DNA of 64,000 nt from Antricoccus suffuscus. Its GTDB lineage: Bacteria > Actinomycetota > Actinomycetes > Mycobacteriales > Antricoccaceae. The notes beneath the pieces were generated by a model. The model had not been told where the DNA came from. It was given only the letters and a program-made list of their open reading frames with translations, and ran no database searches. The stretch is taken from NCBI RefSeq assembly GCF_003003235.1, contig NZ_PVUE01000002.1, positions 310,001-374,000 on the forward strand, given 5' to 3'. Both the position numbers and the translations under genes were made by a program. Positions 9,459 through 19,137 of the stretch are shown one piece after another (the stretch's first letter is position 1; every line of letters starts with the position of its first letter).

Positions 9459-9869
9459 ATGGATAACGACTGCCCCTTCTGCGCGATTATCGAGGGTACG
9501 GCGCCGGCACTGATCGTGGCCGAGACTGCCGACACGGTCGCTTTTCTTGATCGTCGACCGGTATTCAAAGGCCACACGTTGGTGGTCCCGCGTGAGCATG
9601 TCGTCACCCTGCCGGAGCTTCCTGAACGCCTGCTCGCGCCGTACTTCGCTAGTGTGCAAGGGATCACCCGCGCCATCACGGCAGGGCTCGGAGCACAAGG
9701 CACGTTCGTCGCCGTCAACAACGTCGTCAGTCAGAGCGTTGCGCATCTGCACACGCACGTCGTACCGCGCACGAAGGGCGACGGCCTGCGAGGGTTCTTC
9801 TGGCCGCGCACGAAGTACGCCGACGGCGAGGCCGAGCAGTACGCCGAACGTATCCACGCCGCCCTCTAG
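9459..9869 (+). CDS. HIT family protein (histidine triad hydrolase)
   Basis: A 136-aa HIT-domain protein, a nucleotide hydrolase or transferase acting on nucleoside phosphoramidates or dinucleoside polyphosphates. It has the zinc-type N-terminal CPFC (residues 5-8), the helix [12 protein letters not shown] and the catalytic triad HLHTHVVPR with histidines at 96, 98 and 100. ATG 9459 is chosen because the family begins just before CPFC; the frame extends further upstream without similarity. It diverges from glyA and is convergent with lhr. Substrate unknown. Confidence 0.9.
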   Translation: MDNDCPFCAIIEGTAPALIVAETADTVAFLDRRPVFKGHTLVVPREHVVTLPELPERLLAPYFASVQGITRAITAGLGAQGTFVAVNNVVSQSVAHLHTHVVPRTKGDGLRGFFWPRTKYADGEAEQYAERIHAAL

Positions 9870-9913
9870 ACCGAAGTCGCCGACCGTGACGGAGATCGGC
9901 CGGTGGAAGAACC

Positions 9914-12900
9914 TCAGCCCCGCAGCCTCAGCCCACGTGGGGTGAGTCGAAAACCCGCCGACTCGAGCGCCGTCGCGAGCGGTCCGCCGCCATGCACACT
10001 CGCGCCGTCGGTACGTTCCACGACGAGTTTGCCGAGCGCGCCGGACCGTACGGCGTCCGCTATCGCGGAGGCGGCGCGGGCAAGTGCTTCCTCATCCCTG
10101 GTGAAACTGAGCAATGTCTTGCCACCGCGCTCGACATAGATCACCGCGTCTCCTCCGACGATCGCGACGACAGCGCCGGCCTTGCGCCCGGGGCGATGAC
10201 CCGCCCGCGTTCGGTCCGCATCGACGCGCTCGGGCCACGACAGCGCCGCGCCGTACGGCTGCGCGGGATCGGTTGCGGCCAGTACGACGCACGCCGCTGG
10301 CTGGCGGGATGGCGACTCGGCGCGCAGCCGGTCGACCGCGCCGGGCGTCGCGAACTGGGCCGCGCCGAGCCGATCGATGAAGTAGCCGCGGCGAGCCCGC
10401 CCAGAGTCCTCATATTCGGCGAGCAACGGATACAGACCGCCGAACCCGCCAGCGATACCTTCGGCTTGCACCGATCCGCGGGTCAGTACGCCGTATCGGT
10501 CCAACAGTACGTCCGCGAGCAGTTGAGCTCGAGCCGTCGGCTCGAGCTCCTCGCGCTGGACGCGGGACCATCGGCCCGTGACGGTGGGCGGACCGGACAC
10601 TGACGGCATACGTGCGCGGCCCATCCGCCCGGGTCGGCCACGGGAGCGCGATCCGCGAGCGGGACGATCAGCGCGGGTCGTCCCGCCGGCGCTGAGCAGG
10701 TAACGCAGTGGGGCGATCGTGTCGTTAGTGAGCAGGCCGTCCCAGACCAGCTGCCACAGTTGCTCGATCAGCACCCGATCTTCGATGAGCGTGCCGAGGG
10801 TTCTGCCCACGTAGTCGGATAACGGCCGGAAAAACATCGCCTGGCCGCCGGGGAGTGCAGCGAGTACGGCGTCGGCGAGCGGCGATGAGTCGTGCGACGG
10901 CAGCGGCAGAATCGGTGCCAGCTCCGCGGTCGTGAGCCGGATCAGACCGTCACCACCTGGCAGCCCGCCGGCACCGCACCAGCCGACCTCGCCCTGGCTG
11001 GTGAGCTCATCGAGCATCGCGGGCGAGTAGTCACGCACCCGACTGGGCAGGATCAGCGTCTCCAATGCGCTGGCGACCAGCGGGGCCCCCGCCAACTGCT
11101 CGATAACGGCGTACAGACCATCACTACCGCGGTGGACGTCGCCGATCCCATGCCAGGACTGCAGGAATGTCGCGAAGCGGCTCGTGGTTACCGGCTCGAC
11201 CTCGGCTCGAATTGCCGCGAGTGATCGGCGCCGGATCAGCCTGAGAACCTCCACATCGCACCACTCGGATCCGGTGCCGCCCGGGCGGAATTCCCCTGCC
11301 GACAGTCGCCCCTCGGCGGTGAGTCGGTCCAGTGCCACGCGTGCGATCGCCGTGCCTAGCCCAAACCGGCTCGCTACTTCGGCGAAACCAAACGGCCCGT
11401 GAGTGCGGGCGTAGCGGCCAACGAGCTCGCCCAGCGGATCGTCGAGCGGCACCGTGAATGCTTCCGGTACGCCGACCGGCAACGCGACCCCGAGCGCGTC
11501 ACGGTAGCGACCGGCATCCTCGATGGCGATCCACCGGTCCTCGCCGGCGACGCGTACGCCGACGGCCCGGCGGGCATCACGCAGCGACTTGGCCCACGAT
11601 GGCTCGCCTCCTCGCCGAGCGATCTGCTCGTCAGACAGATCACCCAGCAGCCGCAGCGCGTCGGCGAGATCCTCGGCATCGCGCAGCGGCCGCTCCGGGT
11701 CCAGCCGCTGTAGGCGCAGTTCGACCTCGTGCATCGCGTCGGCATCCAACAGCTCGCGCAGCTCGGCGTGACCGAGCAGCTCGCGCAGCAGCCCGATATC
11801 CAGTGACAGCGCGCCGGCCCGGCGTTCGGCCATCGGCAGGTCTTCTTGGTAGATGAACGCCGCCAGGTAGCCGAAGAGCAGCGACTGGGCGAACGGTGAT
11901 GCCCTCGGCGTCTCAACCTCGGTGACCCGGATCGAGCGAGACCGGATCGAGGTCATGATCTCGACCAGCCCCGGTACGTCGTACACATCCTGCAGGCACT
12001 CGCGCACCGTCTCCAGGATGATCGGGAAGTCCGGGTAGCGCGATGCGACGGTGAGCAGCTGTGCGGCTCGTTGCCGTTGCTGCCATAACGGCGATCGCTT
12101 GCCCGGATCGCGGCGCGGCAGTAGGAGGGCGCGAGAAGCGCATTCGCGGAAGCGTGAGGCAAAAAGCGCCGATGTGCTGATCTGTGCGGTCACCAGGTCG
12201 GTGACCTCGTCCGGGTCGATCGCGAGCAGCTCGGCCGTGGGCGGTTCGTCCGCAGTGTCCGGGATGCGCAGCACGATCCCGTCGTCGGCGTGCACGGCCT
12301 GCGCGTCGACGCCGTACCGTTCGGCCAGCCGCGCACGGATGATCAGCGACCACGGCGCATTGACCTGGTCACCGAAGGGGGAGTGTACGACGACCCGCCA
12401 GTCGCCCAACTCGTCACGGAACCGTTCGAAGACGATCTGGCGGTCGGTGGGGAGTACGCCGGTCGCGTCGCGTTGTTGGTCGAGGTAGTCACGCAGGTTG
12501 CGTACGCCGTAGTCGTCGAGGCCAGACTCACGGGCCAGCGTGTCGCCAGACTCGGAGTCGAGCCCAGAGTAGGTCCGCACGAACTCACCGATCGAGCGAC
12601 CCAGCTCGAGCGGACGGCCCTGCTGCTCGCCGGTCCAGAAGGGCATCTTGCCGGGCATGCCGGGCGCCGGTACGACAAGAACCCGGTCATGGGTGATCTC
12701 GGTGATCCGCCACGACGACGAGCCGAGCAGGAAGATGTCGCCGACTCTCGACTCGTAGACCATCTCCTCGTCGAGCTCACCGACGCGTCGGCCGCCGCGC
12801 TCGTCATCACCTCCGGCGATGAAGACGCCGAACAGGCCGCGATCGGGGATTGTGCCGCCGCTAATGACCGCCAGTCGTTGCGCGCCGGGACGCGCGGTGA

Positions 12901-14545
12901 GGGTGTCGGTGTGCCGGTCCCACACGATCCGCGGACGCAGCTGTGCGAAGTCATCGGAGGGGTAGCGGCCGGACAGCATGTCAAGGACGCCGTGCAGTGC
13001 GGATTCTGGAAGGTGGGCGTACGGCGCGGCGCGATGGATCAGAGCGGTCAGCTCGGCTACGTCATACGGCCGCATGGCGAGCATCGCGATGATGTGTTGA
13101 GCCAGCACGTCGAGTGGGTTTTGTGGGATCTGCAGGGCCTCGATGTCGCCGCGTGCCATATGCGAGGCGACGACGGTGGTGGTCACGAGATCGCCGCGAT
13201 GCTTAGGAAAGAAGACTCCCTTGCTCGCGGCGCCAACGTGATGACCTGCTCGCCCGACACGCTGCAGGCCGGCCGCGACCGATGGGGGTGACTCGACCTG
13301 GACCACGAGGTCGACGGCGCCCATGTCGATCCCGAGCTCGAGGCTGCTGGTCGCGACCACTGCGGGGAGGGTGCCTTGCTTGAGGCCCTCCTCGGTGATG
13401 GTGCGCTGTTCGCGGGACACCGATCCGTGGTGGGCGCGTGCGATCACGGCGCCTTCGACCGCCGGTCGTCCAACACCGGCCTGAGCCATCATTTCCGCCG
13501 GCATCCGCATTTCCGCCTGCGTCCGTGACCTCACGGCGCCGGTTTCCGTTGACTGCGAGTCCGTCTGTGCGTGTTCGTCCGCGAGTTCGTTAAGGCGGGA
13601 CGTCAGTCGTTCGGCGGTACGCCGGGAGTTGGTGAAGACGATGGTCGAGCGGTGATCGCGGACCAGCTGGTAGATCCGTTCGTCGACAGCGGGCCAGATC
13701 GAGCGCGCTAGCTCGCCGTCCGGGCCGCGCTGATCGGTCAGGTCGGACAGGTCCTCGACCGGTACGACGACGTCGAGGTCGACCTGCTTCTCGGACGCGG
13801 GCGCGACGACGATGGTCTCTCGCGCGGTGCCGGTGCCAGACAGGAAACCGGCGACCTTGTCGATCGGGCGGACCGTTGCCGACAGCCCGATCCGTTGCGC
13901 AGGACGTTCGAGCAACTCGTCGAGGCGCTCGAGGGAGAGCGCGAGATGCGATCCCCGCTTGGTGCCTGCCATCGCGTGAATCTCATCGATGATGACCGTT
14001 TGCACCCCGCGCAATGCCTCGCGCGCAGCACTTGTCAGCAGCAGGAACAGCGACTCCGGCGTCGTGACAAGAATGTCCCCTGGAGTGCGCGCGAACGTAC
14101 GACGCTGCGCCGGACTGGTGTCCGACGTACGCGAGCTGACGTTGATCTGTCGGTCCGGGAGACCGAGCCGGCGGGCGGCGTTGTGGATACCGCTCAGCGG
14201 CGCCCGCAGGTTGCGCTCGACGTCGACGGCGAGCGCTTTCAGCGGGCTGATGTAGAGCACCGAACATCGGTGCTGGCGATTTTCGGGGATCGGCGTACGG
14301 GAGATTGTGTCGAGCGCGGACAGAAAGGCTGCCAATGTTTTGCCCGATCCGGTCGGTGCCACGACGAGGGCATGCGCGTCTGTTGCGATGGCGTCCCACG
14401 CACCGAGCTGCGCCGGAGTGGGAGCATCGAACGCGGCACCGAACCACTCACGAGTCGGCTCCGCGAACCTGCCGAGTACACGGGCGGCGTACTCGGAATC
14501 GGCCCGTGCGGTATCGGCGTTCGCGCCGGTTGGTTCGGCGTTCAT
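9914..14545 (-). CDS. lhr: Large ATP-dependent helicase Lhr
   Basis: A 1543-aa superfamily-2 3'-5' helicase of the full-length Lhr type, implicated in DNA repair. Walker A APTGSGKT is at residues 63-70, the DEIH box is IIDEIHAM (about 183-190), and SATVRP and QRVGRAGHHVG correspond to motifs III and VI. The winged-helix and Lhr-specific C-terminal regions fill the second half. In mycobacteria Lhr is mitomycin-inducible, but no LexA operator was seen here. The 3' end is 45 nt from the HIT stop. Long plus-strand frames over this gene are codon-bias shadows. Confidence 0.95.
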   Translation of the reverse strand: MNAEPTGANADTARADSEYAARVLGRFAEPTREWFGAAFDAPTPAQLGAWDAIATDAHALVVAPTGSGKTLAAFLSALDTISRTPIPENRQHRCSVLYISPLKALAVDVERNLRAPLSGIHNAARRLGLPDRQINVSSRTSDTSPAQRRTFARTPGDILVTTPESLFLLLTSAAREALRGVQTVIIDEIHAMAGTKRGSHLALSLERLDELLERPAQRIGLSATVRPIDKVAGFLSGTGTARETIVVAPASEKQVDLDVVVPVEDLSDLTDQRGPDGELARSIWPAVDERIYQLVRDHRSTIVFTNSRRTAERLTSRLNELADEHAQTDSQSTETGAVRSRTQAEMRMPAEMMAQAGVGRPAVEGAVIARAHHGSVSREQRTITEEGLKQGTLPAVVATSSLELGIDMGAVDLVVQVESPPSVAAGLQRVGRAGHHVGAASKGVFFPKHRGDLVTTTVVASHMARGDIEALQIPQNPLDVLAQHIIAMLAMRPYDVAELTALIHRAAPYAHLPESALHGVLDMLSGRYPSDDFAQLRPRIVWDRHTDTLTARPGAQRLAVISGGTIPDRGLFGVFIAGGDDERGGRRVGELDEEMVYESRVGDIFLLGSSSWRITEITHDRVLVVPAPGMPGKMPFWTGEQQGRPLELGRSIGEFVRTYSGLDSESGDTLARESGLDDYGVRNLRDYLDQQRDATGVLPTDRQIVFERFRDELGDWRVVVHSPFGDQVNAPWSLIIRARLAERYGVDAQAVHADDGIVLRIPDTADEPPTAELLAIDPDEVTDLVTAQISTSALFASRFRECASRALLLPRRDPGKRSPLWQQRQRAAQLLTVASRYPDFPIILETVRECLQDVYDVPGLVEIMTSIRSRSIRVTEVETPRASPFAQSLLFGYLAAFIYQEDLPMAERRAGALSLDIGLLRELLGHAELRELLDADAMHEVELRLQRLDPERPLRDAEDLADALRLLGDLSDEQIARRGGEPSWAKSLRDARRAVGVRVAGEDRWIAIEDAGRYRDALGVALPVGVPEAFTVPLDDPLGELVGRYARTHGPFGFAEVASRFGLGTAIARVALDRLTAEGRLSAGEFRPGGTGSEWCDVEVLRLIRRRSLAAIRAEVEPVTTSRFATFLQSWHGIGDVHRGSDGLYAVIEQLAGAPLVASALETLILPSRVRDYSPAMLDELTSQGEVGWCGAGGLPGGDGLIRLTTAELAPILPLPSHDSSPLADAVLAALPGGQAMFFRPLSDYVGRTLGTLIEDRVLIEQLWQLVWDGLLTNDTIAPLRYLLSAGGTTRADRPARGSRSRGRPGRMGRARMPSVSGPPTVTGRWSRVQREELEPTARAQLLADVLLDRYGVLTRGSVQAEGIAGGFGGLYPLLAEYEDSGRARRGYFIDRLGAAQFATPGAVDRLRAESPSRQPAACVVLAATDPAQPYGAALSWPERVDADRTRAGHRPGRKAGAVVAIVGGDAVIYVERGGKTLLSFTRDEEALARAASAIADAVRSGALGKLVVERTDGASVHGGGPLATALESAGFRLTPRGLRLRG

Positions 14546-14718
14546 CGGGTGCTGGCGTCCAACGATCTGGAACTCCTTGCTACATGCGCGCGGGCGTCTC
14601 GGCGTACTGGCCGGACCTCAGCATCTATCCAACCGCACGGCCCCGACAAGATCCTGCGCCGCCTGTGTCGATCGGTTCGTGAACCGAGCCGGATTCGATG
14701 GCCGGGAGGGGAGCCAAA

Positions 14719-14766
14719 GTGGGGCTTGGTTACGTCGTAGCGCAATGCACAGTGATGGACGAGTGA
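14719..14766 (+). CDS. Possible 15-aa leader ORF coupled to the LppM-like gene
   Basis: GTG at 14719 follows a strong purine-rich site GGGAGGGGAG (14704-14713) and encodes VGLGYVVAQCTVMDE, then TGA. The stop overlaps GTG 14763 of the next frame (GTGA), a typical coupling arrangement. The downstream gene has no good ribosome-binding site of its own. No conservation data are available, so this is a candidate only. Confidence 0.4.
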   Translation: MGLGYVVAQCTVMDE

Positions 14767-16040
14767 ACCCCGTGTGCCCGGCATCCCGGGCGTCGACAGC
14801 AGTGCGCGCTCGCCGGGCGGTGCTCGCCACCGTCGCCGCGCTCATCGTGATACTGCTCAGCGGCTGTCTGAACTACAGCGCGGACGTCACGGTCTCCAAG
14901 GAAGACCGGGTGTCTGGCACCGTGATCCTGACCCGGGAAACCAAGCCAGTGGGCGGCGTTGAGGTACTGCCGACGCCGGCGCCGCTCCCGTCGGGTGCGC
15001 CCGGTTCTGCCACGTCCAACAAGATCGAGTTTCCCAAGCCGGTCAGTGACACCGACTCGATTGTCGTGAGTCCTTACTCGGACGGCACGAAGGTCGGATA
15101 CAAGATCGAGTACAAACGGGCCACGTTCAAGGAGGCGGCGGCGTTCACTCCGCTCGGAGACCGTGGCGGCGCGCTGGTGTTCACCCGCGACGGCGATACC
15201 GTAACGTTCGCTGCCAGCTTCGACCTCACCTTCGATGCCGGCACCGAAGCGCAGAAAGCCCTCCTGGCTAAGAACGTCACTGCGACGGTCAAGCTCAACC
15301 TCCCCGGCACGATCGGTGACACCAACGGCACCGTCGCGGACAACGCGATCACCTGGACAGTCGAACCGCTGAAGGCCAACGACCTGACCGCGACCTACGC
15401 CTCGGCGGCGCCGGCGCCGTCCGCTACGGACAAGTCGGCGAGCACTGCGAGTAAGCACAAGGACGCGAACTCGACGAACTGGATCATCATCGGCGCGGTC
15501 GTACTCGGGCTGCTCATCATCGGCGCGGTGCTGTTTGGCCTGCTCCGATGGCGCAGAACTAGGAAGAATGCCGCGCACCCGGCGGCCTCGGCGTTCGAGA
15601 CCTCATCAGGCCCGATCGGCGGGACCGGTCCCACCGGCCCGATAGATTCTGGCGCGTCCTACGGATCGGTTCAGCCAACCTATGCGCAACCGCCTGCGGA
15701 GCAGTCCGTCCCGCGCTACGGGGAAACACCCGTGACTGATATACCCAGCGCGGCAGCGCCCGCCATTGAATCGCCAGTCGTTGAACCGACCGCCGTTGAA
15801 CCGACCGCCGTTGAACCGCGCGACGGGTTGGCAAAGTGGCCGCTCCCCGAGGATGATCCGAACGAGCGAACCACGACATACGAAGTCGCGGAGCAGAAGC
15901 GAGGTCTCCAGCACGAGCCGGCGTCGGCGTCCGGCGTACCGGAGTCTTCTGCGATGGACACCGAAACGTCTCCCGCGGACGCTTCGGCACCGCGCGGAGG
16001 CTGGCCCCCTCCTCAGCCGAAATGGAAGCAGGAGCCGTGA
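14763..16040 (+). CDS. LppM-like lipoprotein with C-terminal transmembrane anchor
   Basis: A 425-aa exported protein. The signal peptide ends in lipobox LLSGC after RARRAVLATVAALIVI. An LppM-type ectodomain (YSADVTVSKEDRVSGTVIL and on) spans about 35-220. A transmembrane helix (WIIIGAVVLGLLIIGAVLF) lies at about 240-260, followed by a basic stop-transfer RWRRTRK and a long disordered cytoplasmic tail. In M. tuberculosis LppM has the same plan and acts in phosphatidyl-inositol mannoside and phagosome biology; the role here is unknown. The start could also be ATG 14745. The tail carries 15-bp repeats (VEPTA), and its last 107 bp recur downstream. Confidence 0.78.
   Translation: MNPVCPASRASTAVRARRAVLATVAALIVILLSGCLNYSADVTVSKEDRVSGTVILTRETKPVGGVEVLPTPAPLPSGAPGSATSNKIEFPKPVSDTDSIVVSPYSDGTKVGYKIEYKRATFKEAAAFTPLGDRGGALVFTRDGDTVTFAASFDLTFDAGTEAQKALLAKNVTATVKLNLPGTIGDTNGTVADNAITWTVEPLKANDLTATYASAAPAPSATDKSASTASKHKDANSTNWIIIGAVVLGLLIIGAVLFGLLRWRRTRKNAAHPAASAFETSSGPIGGTGPTGPIDSGASYGSVQPTYAQPPAEQSVPRYGETPVTDIPSAAAPAIESPVVEPTAVEPTAVEPRDGLAKWPLPEDDPNERTTTYEVAEQKRGLQHEPASASGVPESSAMDTETSPADASAPRGGWPPPQPKWKQEP
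15781..15818 (+). repeat. 15-bp tandem repeat in LppM-like tail
   Basis: TTGAACCGACCGCCG occurs at 15781-15795 and 15796-15810, followed by a partial third copy, encoding VEPTA repeats in the disordered tail. Confidence 0.9.
15934..16040 (+). repeat. Direct repeat, copy A (3' end of LppM-like gene)
   Basis: About 107 bp ending in the stop of the LppM-like gene. It aligns, with one 3-nt gap and scattered substitutions (about 80 percent identity by eye), to 16491-16597. Shared landmarks are GAGTCTTCTGCGATG, CACCGAAACGT, GGCTGGCC and GCCGTGA. Confidence 0.88.
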
Positions 16041-16392
16041 CGCAGCCCGCGCCACTGGGGGACACGCCGGCGTTGCCGAGAGGTGTTGCAACCCGAATAG
16101 CGCTGCAGTGACGGCAACGGACGAGTACACGCCGAAGCTGCGGCGCATCCGCTCGAGCACGACGCCGCGGCTGGTCAGCTCTTCGTTGAACCCGACCGAT
16201 CTTCCTCCAGAGCCGACGATAGGTGACAAGGCCAGCGGCAAAGAGCGAGCACAGCGCGTTCACGAACAAGCCCTGGTACCAACCGCCGATGCCGAGGGCG
16301 GGCGCCACCGCTAGTCCGAGGACGATCACTCCAAACCTGGCGACGTGCACTGCGACACCGAAGCCAAGACCCGTCCAACGCTGCGCGTTCAT
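16041..16392 (-). pseudogene. Decayed CPBP intramembrane protease (Abi) remnant
   Basis: On the minus strand ATG 16392 begins a frame reading MNAQRWTGLGFGVAVHVARF with two hydrophobic segments, ending at YRRLWRKIG. A different frame then carries the CPBP motif 1 NEELTSRGVVLERMRRSFG and motif 2 FGLQHL. The transmembrane helices normally between these parts and the third motif are missing, and the homology stops where repeat copy A begins. It therefore looks frameshifted, internally deleted and 3'-truncated. CPBP proteins are membrane metalloproteases often tied to immunity or export. Confidence 0.75.
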
Positions 16393-16490
16393 CCGATCAC
16401 CGTAGAAGCGGCATATGAACGGAAGGTGGACTGCGCACTTTTCTGATCTCGGCGACGATCGGCCTGCGCTCTTGCCGGAGTCGCGGTGCA

Positions 16491-16597
16491 GCGTATCCGA
16501 GTCTTCTGCGATGATCACCGAAACGTTGCCCGCGAACGTTTCGGTCCCAGCGTGGTGGCTGGCCCTCCTCAAGCGAAGTGGAAGAGAAAGCCGTGAA
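16491..16597 (+). repeat. Direct repeat, copy B (upstream of acyl-CoA dehydrogenase)
   Basis: Degenerate second copy of 15934-16040. It supplies the purine-rich ribosome-binding region and GTG start (16593) of the next gene; in copy A the same GTGA is the stop of the LppM-like gene. Confidence 0.88.
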
Positions 16598-17738
16598 ACA
16601 GAACCTCTACGAATCCGAGCACGACGCGTTCCGTGACACCGTCCGCACCTTCCTGGAGAAGAACGCCGTACCGTTTCATGCCCAATGGGCCAAGGACGGA
16701 CAGGTCGACCGCGAGGTATGGCGGGCCGCTGGTAGCGCCGGACTTCTAGGCACCGATGTGCCGGAGGAGTTCGGCGGCGGTGGACAGGTCGACTTCCGCT
16801 TCAACGCCGTGGTGGGCGAGGAGGTTAACCGGGCCGGGGTCACCGGGCTCGGCCTGACGCTGCACAACGACGTGGTCGCGCCGTACCTTCTGCATCTCGG
16901 TACGGCGGAGCAAAAGAAGCGGTGGCTTCCCGGGTTCTGCTCGGGCGATCTGATCACTGCCATCGCGATGACGGAGCCGGGCACTGGAAGCGACCTGCAG
17001 GCCGTGCGGACGACCGCGAAACGCGATGGCACCGACTTCGTCATCAACGGGTCGAAGATCTTCATTACCAATGGCATCCTGTCCGACCTCGTCATCGTCG
17101 TCGCACGCACCAACGAAGAAGCGTCCGGATCGAAGGCGCTGAGCCTGATCGTGGTCGAACGCGACACGCCCGGCTTCTCGCGTGGGCGCAACTTGGACAA
17201 GGTCGGTCTCAAGGCACAGGACACCGCCGAACTGTTCTTCGATAATGTCCGAGTGCCGCAGGAAAACCTCCTCGGTGAGCTCGACCGCGGCTTCGTGCAC
17301 CTGATGAACAACCTCCCGCAGGAACGGCTCACCGTGGCCGTCGCCGCGGTCGCCTCGAGCGAGCGGATGCTTGAGCTCACGCTTGACTATGCGAAGTCGC
17401 GGCACGCATTCGGGCAGCCGATCGGTTCGTTCCAGAACACCCGGTTCGAACTCGCCGAGATGGCCACCGAGATCCAGATCGCGCGCGTCTTTCTCAACGA
17501 GGCGATCCGCTCCCACAACGACGGCGAATACACCGCGGTCGACGCGTCGGCGGGGAAGTGGTGGACGACCGATTTGCAGAAGCGGGTCGCGGACCGTTGC
17601 CTACAGTTGCACGGTGGCTACGGTTACATGACCGAATACCCGATCTCCCAGTTCTTCCTCGATGCCAGGGTCCAGCCGATCTACGCCGGAACCAACGAAA
17701 TCATGAAAGAGATCGTGGGCCGGTCGCTCGGTGTCTAA
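16593..17738 (+). CDS. Acyl-CoA dehydrogenase
   Basis: FAD enzyme of the long-chain acyl-CoA dehydrogenase group, catalysing the first oxidation of fatty-acid beta-oxidation. Family signatures are AMTEPGTGSDLQAVRTTA (FAD/substrate region) and the C-terminal LHGGYGYMTEYPISQFFLDA followed by QPIYAGTNEIMKEIVGRSL. About 381 aa, normal. GTG 16593 with GGAAGAG upstream is preferred; an in-frame GTG at 16578 is possible. It overlaps the start of the MFS gene by 8 nt. M. tuberculosis has fadE20 (Rv2724c) in the same neighbourhood next to hflX. Confidence 0.93.
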   Translation: MKQNLYESEHDAFRDTVRTFLEKNAVPFHAQWAKDGQVDREVWRAAGSAGLLGTDVPEEFGGGGQVDFRFNAVVGEEVNRAGVTGLGLTLHNDVVAPYLLHLGTAEQKKRWLPGFCSGDLITAIAMTEPGTGSDLQAVRTTAKRDGTDFVINGSKIFITNGILSDLVIVVARTNEEASGSKALSLIVVERDTPGFSRGRNLDKVGLKAQDTAELFFDNVRVPQENLLGELDRGFVHLMNNLPQERLTVAVAAVASSERMLELTLDYAKSRHAFGQPIGSFQNTRFELAEMATEIQIARVFLNEAIRSHNDGEYTAVDASAGKWWTTDLQKRVADRCLQLHGGYGYMTEYPISQFFLDARVQPIYAGTNEIMKEIVGRSLGV

Positions 17739-19038
17739 GCAGCGCCCAGTGGCATCCGACGTGGTGTCGATTGAGGCGGCGTACGACGAGGCAGCCGTCC
17801 AGCGCAACACTCTCGGGACGCTGTTCATCAGCCAGATCCTTGGCGCGATCGCCGTCGCGGCAGGGATCGCGATGGGCGGTCTCATCCTCGAATACACCAC
17901 CGGATCGGAGTCCGCGGCTGGTTTCGCCCAGGCGGCTTCGACGCTCGGCGGCGCGCTGGTCGCGGTACCGGCGGCCCGGCTCGCCATACGGTACGGCCGC
18001 AGGGTGTCGCTGGCCTCGACCTATATTTACGCCGCCGGTGGCGGCGTACTGGTCATCATCGGTGCGGGCCTCGGTCTTGCGGCAATCGCGTTGATCGGGA
18101 TGTTTGTGTTCGGCGCCGGTTCGGCCGCGAGCCTGCAGGCACGCTTCGCCGGCACCGACCTCGCGACCGCGAACAACCGGGGACGCACCATGTCGATGAT
18201 GCTCTTCGCGGTCACCGCCGGCGGGATCGTCGGGCCGAACCTGGCCGAACCGACCTCGCACCTCGCGGTCGGGCTGGGACTGCCGCCGTACGCCGGACCG
18301 TTCCTCGTCTCGGTGCCGTTCTTCCTGCTCGGCGCCTTGCTCGTCGTCGTACGACTTCGGCCAGATCCCTTGCACGTCGTGGCGGCGCGGCACCGAGTGG
18401 CCACCATTGCCGACGTCGCACGGCCGGCGTCGAAGTCGATGGGCGTCATCGCCGCGCTACGGGTGCTCTGGAAGTCCGTCGATGGCCGGATCGGGCTGCT
18501 CGCCGTCGTCGGCGCGCACGCCGCCATGGTCTCGGTGATGGTGATGACGCCGGTGCACATCGGGCACGCCGGCCATGGGCTCGCGGCCGTAGGGTTCGTG
18601 ATCTCGGGGCACGTGTTCGGCATGTACGCGTTCTCGCCGGTCTTCGGCTGGCTGACCGACCGGATCGGCGCGCGCTGGATCGCGATGCTCGGCGCGGTGC
18701 TGTTACTCGCGGCGTGCGCGTGTGCTGGCACGGCGGCAGACTCGGCGACCGCGCAGCTTGCGGTGGGGCTGTTTCTGCTGGGGTTCGGCTGGTCGGCCTC
18801 GATGGTCAGCGGATCGCTGCTGGTCTCGAACTCGACCAGTGACACCGACCGGCCATCGGTCCAGGGTGCCAGTGATTTGACGATGGGGCTTGCCGCAGCG
18901 CTGGCGGCGTCGGCGTCCGGTGTCATTGTCGCGCAGTGGGGGTATGGCGCACTGTCGGTGGTGGCCGCGTTCTTCACGGTCCCGCTGATCGTCGCACTCG
19001 TGCTCGGCCTCCGCCGTGACACGCCGCAGGCTGTCTGA
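17731..19038 (+). CDS. Major facilitator superfamily transporter
   Basis: A 435-aa protein with about twelve hydrophobic segments. The loop motif RLAIRYGRR after helix 2 fits MFS motif A, and GWLTDRIGARWIAML in the second half is the symmetrical copy. Substrate cannot be read. The GTG start lies within the end of the acyl-CoA dehydrogenase gene, so the two are probably co-transcribed and co-translated. Confidence 0.88.
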   Translation: MSKQRPVASDVVSIEAAYDEAAVQRNTLGTLFISQILGAIAVAAGIAMGGLILEYTTGSESAAGFAQAASTLGGALVAVPAARLAIRYGRRVSLASTYIYAAGGGVLVIIGAGLGLAAIALIGMFVFGAGSAASLQARFAGTDLATANNRGRTMSMMLFAVTAGGIVGPNLAEPTSHLAVGLGLPPYAGPFLVSVPFFLLGALLVVVRLRPDPLHVVAARHRVATIADVARPASKSMGVIAALRVLWKSVDGRIGLLAVVGAHAAMVSVMVMTPVHIGHAGHGLAAVGFVISGHVFGMYAFSPVFGWLTDRIGARWIAMLGAVLLLAACACAGTAADSATAQLAVGLFLLGFGWSASMVSGSLLVSNSTSDTDRPSVQGASDLTMGLAAALAASASGVIVAQWGYGALSVVAAFFTVPLIVALVLGLRRDTPQAV

Positions 19039-19137
19039 CCTTCAGTCATCGGCTCGTCGCCCGGTTACCTGAACGCGCCGAAGACGATTAACATCAGTCG
19101 GTCGGCATCATTCGAATGATTGGTAGGAAGCGAACTC

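Noticed and set aside
12290-13291. Long plus-strand open frame opposite lhr
   Set aside because: Codon-bias shadow of a high-GC gene; Arg/Gly/Asp-rich with no motif and no initiation signal.
16041-16490. Insertion sequence at the CPBP remnant
   Set aside because: No transposase fragment or terminal inverted repeats; the 107-bp flanking repeat is too long for a target-site duplication.
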